Source: Erinaceus europaeus (lineage: Eukaryota > Chordata > Mammalia > Eulipotyphla > Erinaceidae). Taken from it: DNA of 64,000 nucleotides. A program made the position numbers and the translations under genes. Positions within the stretch are counted from its first letter, which is position 1; the number at the start of each line of letters is the position of its first letter. Of the stretch, positions 11,931-20,487 are shown piece after piece. Where the stretch lies: contig NC_080172.1 of NCBI RefSeq assembly GCF_950295315.1, forward strand, positions 113,574,267-113,638,266, given 5' to 3'. The notes under the pieces were generated by a model. It was not told where the DNA came from and made no database searches. It worked only from the letters and a program-made list of their open reading frames with translations.

Positions 11931-11940
11931 GATATCATTC
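11931..11940 (+). repeat. Target-site duplication, right copy
   Basis: Exact match to the copy at 11,173-11,182. It directly follows the GAA-type tail. Confidence 0.65.
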
Positions 11941-12140
11941 CTGGAAATTGCCTGGATACTTCCAGATGCGCATGTGTGGGTGGCTACTAGTCTGTGTACA
12001 CACACACACAGGCATGCAGACGTGTCATTGTACAAGGAGCTCTCCCTGCTTCCTCCCTCAACTTTGCAGTAGCCTCTAGATCTCTGTTTATGGTGAGATT
12101 ATTTTACTGTGTGTGCATACACATGTGAAAGATAGGAAGA

Positions 12141-12357
12141 GGGGCCAGGCGGCCAGCATCTGGTTAAGCACACGCATGACAGTGGACCAAGGAACCCGTT
12201 CAAGCCCCTGGTCTCCACTTGCGGGGGGAAAGTTTCATGAGTGGTAGAGTAGGGCTGCAGGTGTCTCTCTCTCTCTCTCTCTCTCTCCTCCTCCTCCTTA
12301 TCTCCCATTCCCCTCTTAATTTCTCTTTATCTCTATTCAATAATATATAAAATATAT
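12141..12357 (+). repeat. SINE-B copy
   Basis: Head 'ggggccaggcggccagcatc', TC repeats near 12,264-12,290 and an AT-rich tail. Confidence 0.8.
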
Positions 12358-12365
12358 ATTTAAAA

Positions 12366-12603
12366 TATTTATTTATTATCCCCTTCTGTTATTTTATTGT
12401 TGTAGTTATTGTTATTCTTGTTAGATAGAACAGAGAGAAATGGAGAGAGAAGGGAAAGACAAAGAGGGGAGAGAAAGACAGACACCTGCAGACCTGCTTC
12501 ACTGCCTGTGAAGCGACTCCCCTGCAGGTGGGGAGCCGGGATCCTTAAGCCAGTCCTTGAGTTTTGAGCCACCTGCGCTTTAGCAGCTGTGCTACCATGG
12601 GAT
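12366..12603 (-). repeat. SINE-A1 copy, shortened
   Basis: Minus-strand copy placed tail to tail with the SINE-B before it. About 40 bases between the 'cacctgcagg' core and the B box are missing. Confidence 0.75.
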
Positions 12604-12659
12604 TCCTATAAAATATTTTTTTTAAAAAGAGAGAAATTAAGAAAAGAAAGGAAGGTTGA

Positions 12660-12735
12660 AATGAGGGGAGGGAGGGAGGAAAAGGAAGGAAGGAAGGAAG
12701 GAAGGAAGGAAGGAAGGAAGGAAGGAAGGAAGGAG
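12660..12735. repeat. (GGAA)n microsatellite
   Basis: A run of GGAA/AAGG units preceded by GGGA units. Confidence 0.95.
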
Positions 12736-12944
12736 ATGAGGGGGAGAGGGTGAAAAGAACCAGGATACTTCTCTGCCACTTTAGGTAACACTAGGCAACA
12801 AACCCATGATCTCCTGTAAGGAAATCATGAGCTCTACTCCCTGAACTACCTCTCGGGATGCCAAATATTTGTTTATTTGCTATTTTTTTGTCAAGATATA
12901 ATTTACTCAAACTGTACAGGCATATATCTTTTATATATTATATT

Positions 12945-13162
12945 AGTAATTTTATAAATATCAACAAGATTGTAAGATATAACAGTCCTTTAATTCCATA
13001 CAGTTCCCACCAACAGAGTCCCGTGTCCCCTCCTTTCCACTGGAAGCTTCCCTTTTCTTTATTCCTTAGGGAATACGTACCAAAATGTTTATGGGGTGCA
13101 GAAGGTGAGAGGTCTGGCTTCTATAATTGATTCTTTGCTGGACATGGACATTTGACAGATGG

Positions 13163-13163
<1 letters not shown>
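12945..13163 (-). repeat. L1 3' UTR fragment
   Basis: Inverted L1 3' end ('cagttcccaccaacagagtc', 'ctggacatggacatttga'). It is cut by the CA microsatellite that follows. Confidence 0.7.

Positions 13164-13228
<65 letters not shown>
13163..13228. repeat. (CA)n microsatellite
   Basis: About 30 CA units with a single CT interruption. Confidence 0.95.
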
Positions 13229-13756
13229 TGCTGCTCTCTTAGGGCTCAGGAGAAGTGGACTCTTAAGCGATCTCTGGGGGAACAAGGTCTAAGTGCACCC
13301 ACACACATCACTGGACATGGCCATCAGTTATCTGCACCCCCCCAACTGCCCCATCTAAAATGCAGTTGTGTTATAGCTAAGCTCCATAGCCCATCAAGTC
13401 TATAAGTCTGTATCTCAAGAAAGTTTGGAACAGAGAACAAGAGAGGAGGAGAAGGGGAGTCAGGAGGGGAGGCAGGTCATACAGGCAGTGGATAATTCCC
13501 TCTCTGCACCAGCTCTCCAGTGCATGCCTGTCTTCATGCAACTTTGCTCTTCACTTTTTCCCAATTCCAGCTGAGGAGCCACATTTATGAAAGGAAAGTC
13601 TGTCTGTGGCACTAAATGAGGACCCACATAGAAAGTCCACTGACACTGTCTTGTGAATCTCAACAGCAAAGACAAGGGGCAAGAATGGTGGTGAAGAGAG
13701 AGCAAAGGTGTAGAAGAGAGAATTCAACCTATATTTCTAAAGAGGGCACATTTGAG

Positions 13757-13758
<2 letters not shown>
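13229..13758. other. Unassigned
   Basis: No repeat family or gene recognised. Confidence 0.3.

Positions 13759-13788
<30 letters not shown>
13759..13788. repeat. (TA)n microsatellite
   Basis: About 14 TA units, lying at the A-rich end of the inverted L1 that follows. Confidence 0.95.
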
Positions 13789-13790
<2 letters not shown>

Positions 13791-14345
13791 TGATTTAATA
13801 ATGACTAACAAGGTTTTAAGATAACAGGGGTGTAATTCCACACAGTTCCCACCACCTGAGTTCTGTGTCCCATCCCCTCTACTGGAAGCTTCCCTATTCT
13901 TTATCCCTCTGGGAGAATGACCAAAATCCTTCATGAGGAGCAGAAGGTGGAAGGTCTGGCTTCTGTAACTGCTTCTCCACTAGACATGGGTGTTGGCCGG
14001 TGGATCCATACCCCCAGCCTGTTTTAATCTTTCCCTAGGGGGGCAGGGCTCTAGAGAGGGGAAGTTCTTGGATACCTTGGTTATGATGGAGAGGTTCTAG
14101 GGCACACTAGTGAAGTCATCTGCCCAGGGAGGTCAAGATGGAATCCTAGTAGCATCTCCAACTTGGTGGCTGAAAGGCAGTAAGATATAAAACAAAGACA
14201 AATTGTTTAATAAACAGCAACCCAAAAGTAGGAACAGAGCAGAAGAAATTAGGAGTCTTCATGTGAGAAGAAGCTAGGAAGTCTATTTTAGGTATGTTCC
14301 AGGGAGCCTATGACTTTAGTAAATTTTTGCCTCAGTCTGATAGGG
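13789..14345 (-). repeat. L1 3' UTR fragment
   Basis: A ~550-bp inverted L1 3' UTR, running from 'gtgatttaataatgactaac' to 'ttttgcctcagtctgatagg'. It contains a ~30-bp extra block near 14,065-14,095 relative to other copies. Confidence 0.75.
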
Positions 14346-14999
14346 AACAAATGCATTCCATTTGAGCCTGCATGGGAATGTGGTGAGTCAGAGAGCCCTG
14401 TGTCTCTTCTAAGCAAACCCTGTCAAGCTTGTGATCTGAGAAGTACTCCCACCATCACTCAAAGGCATCCCCACTCCCACTCAGAGCTCACAGTCTGCAG
14501 CAGGAACTTGAGCTTGCTGCCACTCAATCACTCCTCCTTAACTCATAAGACTCAAGCCTATTTACAATGACGAGGATAATTTTGAGAACAAAGCCAGTGA
14601 AATGTGCATGTTTAAGGGTCTCTTCGACTTCCCTTTTAAAGTCCTCAGTGAAGCCAGTGAGCAATTTTCTATAATCATGAGAAATGAGCCCTTTATGCAG
14701 TACAAAGAGAATTAGATAGTGAGACCTGTAGCTTTGTTCTCTCTCCTCATCACCTTACCCCTGGCTGTCAGAAACAAGGTACTGTAAAAAAAAAAAATAA
14801 TAATAATAATTGCCCCTTTTTTTTTTCCCAACATGATCCATTTGCTGTATTTTTTTTTTAAAGGAAAGCAAAGAAAGGGGCTCTGTCAAGCAACCTCTCT
14901 CCTCCCCCTGCCCTTGCCTCTGCCTCTCAGGGTATGTGATATAGTGATGGCACCTACCAGGAGATGAGCAGCCCTGGGGTCCAACATGAGAAGCCAGAG
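14346..14999. other. Unassigned; A-rich and T-rich runs
   Basis: A poly(A)/(AAT) run near 14,786-14,810 and T runs nearby. There is no recognised gene or interspersed repeat. Confidence 0.3.
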
Positions 15000-15108
15000 T
15001 GCCCTCCCTCCCTCCGCTCCCTTCCCTCCCTCCTCTCCCTCCCTCCGCTCCCTTCCCTCCCTCCCCTCCCTCCCTCCCTCCCTCCCCTCCCTCCTACTTT
15101 TGAGTAGT
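15000..15108. repeat. Polypyrimidine (CCCTCC)n tract
   Basis: About 100 bases made almost only of CCCT/CCCTCC units with a few G interruptions. Confidence 0.9.
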
Positions 15109-15278
15109 GTGGAGGTAGTTCATTGCCTGGCCAGGTTTCAAAGTGATTCTCTATATCTCTCTCACATACATTTCTGCCTTGGCTATTAAAAAAAAAGTTA
15201 ATGAGGTCAGAAAAACAGAGAGAAAATAAAAGAAGAAAAGGAGGTACTTTGTGTTTCCTGTTCAGTAATCATTTTGTC

Positions 15279-15436
15279 CTGCTTTACAGTTCGCTGCCTT
15301 TCAGCCACCAAGTTGCAGATGCTACAATGTTGCCCTCCTGGCTTCCCTGAGCAAATGACCTCATCAATATATCCCTGAGTCTCACCTCTCCAGAGCGCTA
15401 TCCCACTAGGGAAAGACAGAAACAGGCCTGGTAGGG
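15279..15436 (+). repeat. L1 3' UTR, part 1 of 3
   Basis: Sense L1 3' UTR ('cagccaccaagttgcagatg') that stops at a SINE-B and resumes at 15,671. Confidence 0.75.
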
Positions 15437-15660
15437 TAGGGGCCAGGTGGTGGAGCACCTGTTTGAGCGCACATGTTACAATGAGCGAAGACCTGGGTTC
15501 AAGCCCCAGTCCCCACCTGCAGGGGGAAAGCTTTGTGAATGGTGAAGCAGTGCTGCGGGTGTCTCTCTGTCTCTCTCTATCCCCCTGCCTTCTGGATTTT
15601 TGGCTGTCTTTATCCAATAAAGATAATTTTAAAAAATAAATAAAAAGTTATAATAAATAG
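15437..15660 (+). repeat. SINE-B copy nested in L1
   Basis: Splits the L1 at 'gaaacaggc / ctggggg'. The head, 'gggttcaagccccagt' and an AAAT-rich tail are all present. Confidence 0.85.
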
Positions 15661-15670
15661 AGAAAAACAG

Positions 15671-15768
15671 TCTGGGGGGTATAGATCCACCTGTCAACAC
15701 CCATATCCAACAGAGAATCAATTATACCAGAACTCCCACCTTCTGCTCCCCATAAAGAATTTTGGTCC
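15671..15768 (+). repeat. L1 3' UTR, part 2 of 3
   Basis: Continues from 'tctggggggtatagatccac' to 'aattttggtcc', the last bases being the target site of the next SINE. Confidence 0.75.
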
Positions 15769-15981
15769 AGGGGCCAGGTGGTGGTGCACCCGGTTGAGTG
15801 CACACATTACAGTGCACAAGAACCCAGGTTCAAGCCCTTGGTCCCACCTGCAGGGGGAAAGCTTCATGAGTGATGAAGCAGGGCTGCAGGTGTCTCTCTG
15901 TCTCCCTCCCTCTCTATCACCCCCTTCCCTCTCAATTTCTGGCTGTTTCTACCCAATAAATATATAAAGGCAATAAAACAT
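15769..15981 (+). repeat. Second SINE-B nested in the same L1
   Basis: Bracketed by 'aattttggtcc' (15,758-15,768) and 'aattttagtcc' (15,982-15,992), a target duplication with one mismatch. Confidence 0.85.
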
Positions 15982-16346
15982 AATTTTAGTCCATACTCCC
16001 AACAGGAGAAGAAATGAGAGAGGGAAGATGACCAGAGGACTCTGAACTCCATCTCCATCAGGACCCAGAGAGAGGAGAAAGAGAGGGGTATTTGGATGGA
16101 GTGATAGGTGTATGTGTGGCTTGGAAAGGAAGAGAAGATGGAACCTTTAAAAAAAGGGAAGGGAGAATATCTACAAATATAGATAGACAGTTGTAGAAAC
16201 AATAATTAGCCATGTCTGCAACCTTAAGAGAACTGTTATAGCTTCCAATGGAGGGATTGGGGATCCAGAACTCATGTGATGGGGTTGGTTCAGAGTTGTG
16301 CCCCTGTTATCTTATCATTTTGTAAATTAATATTAAATCACCTAAG
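15982..16346 (+). repeat. L1 3' UTR, part 3 of 3
   Basis: The remainder of the sense L1 3' UTR to 'aatattaaatcacctaagaa', followed by GA-rich sequence. Confidence 0.75.
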
Positions 16347-17126
16347 AAGAAGACAGAAGAGGAGGAGAAGGAGTAGGAGGAGGAGAAGTGGTGGAGGAGG
16401 ATAAAAAGGTAGAGTAAGAAAAGAAGGAACAGCTGTCCATGTTCTGCAGAACTGAGATGACAGGCTCCCTTTCTCTTGTGTCCTCTGAAGAGTGAGTCCT
16501 TCCTTTTTCTCTTGTGTCCTCTGCAGGCGAGTGCTCTCAGAGCAGCAAGCTAGCTCTCACCCACGGGGCTTCCTCCCATGGTGTCACCCTTTCCCCCTCC
16601 ACCTCACGCCCACCCTCACCCCTTGAACACACCAGTCTGTGAGTCTAGTGAAGCTGGAGGAGACAGTACACCCTGCAGCTCAGCTTATGTTCCTGCCGTT
16701 TCGGTTGCTTTGGCTGTTGTATGAGCTTCAGTCCTGCAGACACACTCCTGTTGTAAGCCATGAGTCACAGATCGAGGCTCGGTCCCTACCAAGTGCCAAG
16801 TACTGTTTTTCCCCTTCCAAAGATAGAACTCAACACAAATCACTGCCTTGGAGGGAGTGACGTTTTGGTAAGGAAGGACAATGCATCAACAAAGATGCAT
16901 TGAAAGGGGGAAAGAGAATGCAGAGTAAAGGGGCCTGGAGTGGTTGTTCTGAGAGGTGTCTGGGGAGCAGAAGGAGTTTGTCACTGGCTCTTCAGACAAA
17001 AGAGTCAGCCATTGGACAGTCTGAGAGGCAGAGTGGCTGTTGTGTCTGAGGAACAGCACGGAGGTTGGGAGTACCTGGAGCCCACAGTGAGCCAATTAGG
17101 GGACTTGATGAGGGAAGAAAGGGGTA
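16347..17126. other. GA-rich start, then unassigned
   Basis: GGA/GAA repeats at about 16,346-16,405. Beyond that no gene or repeat family could be named. Confidence 0.3.
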
Positions 17127-17128
17127 AG

Positions 17129-17453
17129 GGGGGGTAGTATAGGAGGTTAAGCTCACATGGTATGAAGCACAAGGTCCAGCATAATGATCCTGGTTCAAGC
17201 CCCCGACTCCCCACCTGCAGGGTGGTCACTTCACAAGCAGTGAAGAAGGTCTGCAGGTGTCTATCTCTCTCTTCCTCTTCTGTCTTCCCATCCTCTCTTG
17301 ATTTATCAATTTCTCTCTGTCCTATCCAGCAACAACAACAGCAATGGCACCAACAACAGGGCAACAAAATGGGGAAAATGACCACCAGGAGCAGTGGATT
17401 TGTCGTGCGGGCACTGAACCCCAGAAATAACCCCAGAGATCAAAAAAAGAAGG
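17129..17453 (+). repeat. SINE-A2 copy
   Basis: The head is diverged but readable (gtagtataggaggttaagct), the B box is 'ctggttcaagcccc', and the A2 tail with 'accaggagcagtggatttg' is full. Confidence 0.85.
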
Positions 17454-17479
17454 AAGTAAGAGTGGCAGGTCTACTAGCC

Positions 17480-17534
17480 ATGCAAAGCTCATGCAAAGCT
17501 CATGCAAAGCTCATGCAAAGCTCATGCAAAGCTC
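17480..17534 (+). repeat. Five tandem copies of an 11-mer
   Basis: 'catgcaaagct' is repeated five times without mismatch, just after the SINE-A2 tail. Each unit holds ATGCAAAG, one base from the octamer ATGCAAAT. Confidence 0.95.
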
Positions 17535-17713
17535 TGCTGCCCATTGTTAAGAATGTTGGCTTGCACTCCATGTGACATATTCTCTTGATTTGAGAAACAA
17601 ATAACAAATTATATTATTGGACTCAGGATGTGCTTGCAAAAAAACAAATAAAATGAAAACCTTCCTAGGGGGGCAGGAGGTTTTTTCATTCCATTTTTCA
17701 CTTAATCAATGAA

Positions 17714-17719
17714 GTGCAC
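17714..17719 (+). repeat. ERV target-site duplication, left
   Basis: 'gtgcac' directly precedes the 5' LTR and is repeated at 25,457-25,462. Six bases is the usual length for class II (beta-type) integrations. Confidence 0.9.
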
Positions 17720-17963
17720 TGTTGGGTAGTTGCCACCTCCCCCTGGCTTCTGCTTAACCATATGCCTATATAGGGATTTTACTGATCCAAAGGTTTGGTA
17801 TATTTACATAAATCACTTTTACATAAAGCACTCCAGGGCATTGGTGGTTCAGTTATAGGATTCTCGCCTGTTCCGCCCCCTCCTTGTCACACTCTGATTT
17901 TCACCAGTCACTTTTCTCTCCACCCTCTCTATATCACATCCTGTTTCCACCCTACTTGGAGAG

Positions 17964-17970
17964 TATAAAA
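17964..17970 (+). promoter_or_regulatory. LTR TATA box
   Basis: TATAAAA within U3, placed as expected ahead of R. The same site recurs in the 3' LTR. Confidence 0.8.
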
Positions 17971-17985
17971 ACAGCTGCTCTTCTG

Positions 17986-17991
17986 ATTAAA
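17986..17991 (+). promoter_or_regulatory. LTR poly(A) signal candidate
   Basis: ATTAAA lies 16 bases after the TATA box. This is close, so the R region would start just around or after it. No AATAAA occurs in this LTR. Confidence 0.5.
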
Positions 17992-18170
17992 GACACTTGG
18001 AAATTGCTTTCCGGCTCCGAGAGTTCCAGAGTGTATCTCCTGCGGAAGTTGGTGCAGCACGAGTTCCTGATCCCTCTCCCACACAGCAGCCTAGATCAGC
18101 TCCAGTTGAGTTCTCTCCAACCCAGAGAGCACTAGCTCGGGAAGAAGTACCCTCAGGCTATCCCGGCATC

Positions 18171-18190
18171 TGGCGCCCGGAACAGGGACC
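18171..18190 (+). promoter_or_regulatory. Primer binding site, tRNA-Lys type
   Basis: Two bases after the LTR, 'tggcgcccggaacagggacc' matches the complement of the tRNA-Lys3 3' end used by MMTV and lentiviruses, except for one extra G after position 9. Confidence 0.85.
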
Positions 18191-18191
18191 C

Positions 18192-18197
18192 GTAAGC
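18192..18197 (+). promoter_or_regulatory. Possible 5' splice donor
   Basis: GTAAGC just after the primer site would suit a major retroviral donor. There is no env to splice to, and the only visible acceptor-like site (tttcttcccaacag near 24,690-24,703) is in the 3' non-coding part. Confidence 0.3.
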
Positions 18198-18314
18198 AGC
18201 AGATTTACAAGAAGACATCTTAGATAAGTACACACCTTTTGGGTATCTGCAATATTGTGTTAAGGCACTGTGATTTTTTTTTCTTTTTAATTGTTTTCCG
18301 GAGATCTTTCCACC

Positions 18315-19862
18315 ATGGAAAATCTTTTCCAAATCCTGCATTCTTTTTCCAGTATACAATTTTTATATATCTGGGACATTTTTCTCGGGGCTTCACCTTA
18401 TATCCTGTTGATCATCATAGCAGCTTTTAAGGGATATATAGGGCAACCTCTCAAAAGGCTTAAGAAACTAGAGGCTGAGGTCCAAGAGATAAAGGAAGTA
18501 ATCATAGAACTTAACCAGCACCTTAAAAACAAGAAGAAGCAAAGGCCTGTCGTGATCTTGACCCACCCTAATTCCTCTGCATCTTGCCCTGAGGCCCCTA
18601 TTTTGGCATCTTGCCCTGAGGCCCCTATTTTGGCAGACACGTGTCCGAATTCTCCTTTGGACTCCACAGCCACTTCTTCGGCCACCCCCATTTTGGCAGA
18701 AACGTGTCCAGAACCTCCTGCTGCCTCCACGGCTGCTTCTTCACCCCACCCTGTTTTGATAGACACATGTCCGAATTCTCCTGTAGCCTCCAAAACCGCT
18801 TCTTCGGCCACTTGTCCAGAAGCTTCCACTTCAGTGACTCCTCCTACCACTACACACTTATCAGAGGAAGTCCACACATTTCCGGTCAATGTTGCCCCCA
18901 ATAGACAAAAACCTCAGGCCTGGTATCCATATTCCGCCACAGACCTGAAGGAACTACGCCAGGCTATCAAAGATGACGGTGTTCATGCCCCATGGACCAG
19001 GTCCATTTTACAAGGCCTGCTTCAGAACCTTAATACCCCTCAAGATTGGAGAGATGTGACTCGTGCTACGCTCCCAGGCCCCCTCTTCCTGCAATGGGAG
19101 GCATTCTTTCGCGACGAATGTTTACAACAATCGCGGAAAAATATTCAAAATCAGCCAGAGGGTAATTTTGATGCATTGTTTGGAACAGGCCAATTAGAAA
19201 CAGGGATTCAACAGGCGGAAGCCAAGTTTCCAGCGGGGTATTTTGATCAAGTACGCCTGTGTGCATTAAAAGCATGGGAGCGATTAACACCACCCATGGG
19301 AGCAGCCTCAGCCCCCATTCTCTCCCTGCAACAAGAACCTGATGAATCCCTTGCTAAATTCATTGCCAGGGTCCAGTCGAGTTTGGAAAGGAAGATTTAT
19401 AATCCTGACGCTCGTTTTCTCCTTCTGCGATCCATAGTCTGGGATGGAATGCTTCCGCATTTTCGACAGGCCTGTATCACTCTTAAAAATGAACACCCAG
19501 ATACTTGGATTCTAGCTACACAGGATCTCAGATCAAGCTCTTTTCAAGGACCTATGTTACAGGCCTATGCAGCTACCTTACATAAGCAAAAAGGAGCTTG
19601 CTTTCAGTGCGGTCGCCAAGGGCATTGGCGTAACCAATGTCCAGAAAATAGACCGCGACCCCGCCTCCAGTCAGGGCGACCCCACCTCCAGTCAGGGCGA
19701 CCCCACCTCCAATCAGGGCAACCCCGCCTCCAGACAGGGAATCAGAGACCACGAATGCCTTGTCCCAGATGCCAGAAAGGATTTCACTGGAGGAGAGATT
19801 GTTGGTCAAGGTTCCATAGGAACGGCACGCCTCTGCCAAATGTAAACAGGGATTTAAACTAA
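18315..19862 (+). CDS. gag: ERV Gag polyprotein, intact
   Basis: This frame gives 515 residues from an ATG in strong context (ccaccATGg); the frame is open from 18,291 but only through a TTG. Residue 2 is Glu, so the usual Gag myristoylation signal is absent. Instead residues ~14-38 are hydrophobic, followed by a basic, heptad-rich helix (~46-71), a layout reminiscent of the membrane-targeted Gag of mouse IAP elements. Residues ~80-190 are a Cys/Pro/Ser-rich linker with repeated CPEAP/CPNSP units. Then comes the capsid, with a major-homology-like motif (QQEPDESLAKFIARV). Nucleocapsid has two CCHC knuckles at residues ~429 and ~483, both C-x2-C-x4-H-x4-C, separated by four copies of a 7-residue unit (PHLQSGR type). 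Gag would assemble particles and bind genomic RNA. No PPxY or PSAP late motif was found. It ends at TAA 19,860, overlapping the slippery site. Confidence 0.92.
   Translation: MENLFQILHSFSSIQFLYIWDIFLGASPYILLIIIAAFKGYIGQPLKRLKKLEAEVQEIKEVIIELNQHLKNKKKQRPVVILTHPNSSASCPEAPILASCPEAPILADTCPNSPLDSTATSSATPILAETCPEPPAASTAASSPHPVLIDTCPNSPVASKTASSATCPEASTSVTPPTTTHLSEEVHTFPVNVAPNRQKPQAWYPYSATDLKELRQAIKDDGVHAPWTRSILQGLLQNLNTPQDWRDVTRATLPGPLFLQWEAFFRDECLQQSRKNIQNQPEGNFDALFGTGQLETGIQQAEAKFPAGYFDQVRLCALKAWERLTPPMGAASAPILSLQQEPDESLAKFIARVQSSLERKIYNPDARFLLLRSIVWDGMLPHFRQACITLKNEHPDTWILATQDLRSSSFQGPMLQAYAATLHKQKGACFQCGRQGHWRNQCPENRPRPRLQSGRPHLQSGRPHLQSGQPRLQTGNQRPRMPCPRCQKGFHWRRDCWSRFHRNGTPLPNVNRDLN
19664..19740 (+). 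repeat. 21-bp tandem repeat inside gag
   Basis: Four in-frame units of the type 'cgaccccacctccagtcagg' encode the spacer between the two zinc knuckles. Confidence 0.9.
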
Positions 19863-19898
19863 GTATGGGGCTTCCCTTAGCCCCGCCCCCAAGAGGGA
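19853..19898 (+). promoter_or_regulatory. gag-pro -1 frameshift signal
   Basis: TTTAAAC (19,853-19,859), a canonical slippery heptamer, lies in the gag frame directly before the gag stop. After a 7-base spacer, GGGGCT (19,867-19,872) can pair with AGCCCC (19,879-19,884). Loop bases 19,74-77 (CCCT, 19,874-19,877) can pair with AGGG at 19,894-19,897, giving an H-type pseudoknot. The -1 frame entered is the open protease frame. Folding was judged by eye. Confidence 0.8.
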
Positions 19899-20487
19899 AG
19901 GAAGCAGGTCGCCCGCTTGGTGCTGTGCCCTTCTTCCACAAACAGAAGCCCAGCTTGGGACCCAATCCGTCGCTATACCCACCACGCCAAGTAACAATAA
20001 CAGAGGGTGAGCAGAAGGAGGAACCCGTGGTATGTGGGAACTTCCAGCATAGAAATAACCGGCTGGAGCAAGAGAACAGCTCGAATTCAGAGCCTGAGAT
20101 TTTATGGACCACCCCTGTTTTAGAAAGGGGTCACCCAACTATGACAGTAAAGATTGGTAATATTCCTTTTAAGTGATTGACACGGGAGCAGATAAGACAA
20201 TATTAAGACAAGCAGAGGTTCCCCAGAGTTGGGAACTCCTCCCAGGACCACGCTTACATGGTGTTGGAGGATTGACTCAGGCATTCCGCACACGAGATTC
20301 CCTTGTGTGGGAAGATCCAGAAGGGACTACCGGACGCTTTCAGCCTTTAATAGCTGATATAAGCACCAATTTATTGGGAAGAGACTTGCTGGAATCTTTA
20401 GATGTAGTGATATCCTCAGACACCTCTGCAGGACACCACACTCACTCCTGTGAGACTGCTAGACCCAACCAGCACCCCCAATACTAA
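19859..20487 (+). pseudogene. pro: ERV protease, disrupted by a frameshift
   Basis: The N-terminal part (19,859-20,176) is read in the -1 frame relative to gag and ends in TGA just after 'VKIGNIPFK'. The aspartic protease active site (IDTGADKTIL) follows at once but in another frame, open from 20,173 to 20,487, with 'GVGGLTQAF' and the C-terminal 'LLGRDLLESL' motif typical of retroviral proteases. The two parts therefore cannot be translated as one protein without a further shift. No slippery heptamer is visible at the join and a stop precedes the second part in its own frame, so a mutation is the simplest reading. The N-terminal ~105 residues do not look like the dUTPase that many betaretroviruses carry here, and no C-terminal G-patch is seen. 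Confidence 0.8.

Larger units (their letters stand above)
17720..18168 (+). repeat. 5' LTR (449 bp)
   Basis: Starts TGTTGGG and ends GGCA. It contains a TATA box at 17,964-17,970 and an ATTAAA poly(A) signal at 17,986-17,991. The U3 segment at about 17,872-17,970 is nearly the same as that of the solo LTR at 58,194, while the R/U5 parts differ. Of two differences from the 3' LTR, one lies near 17,800 and one in the last seven bases. Confidence 0.95.

Noticed and set aside
15207..15617. 136-codon minus-strand frame
   Set aside because: Made of SINE-B and L1 3' UTR sequence.
17480..17534. CRISPR-like array
   Set aside because: The units are contiguous with no spacers, and the genome is mammalian.
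18398..18901. 167-codon minus-strand frame opposite gag
   Set aside because: Shadow of the repetitive gag linker; no known antisense retroviral gene matches.
19573..20138. Minus-strand frames opposite gag/pro
   Set aside because: Mirror of the 21-bp repeats and pro; no independent support.
19859..20172. dUTPase domain in the pro N-terminal part
   Set aside because: Too short and none of the dUTPase motifs are visible.
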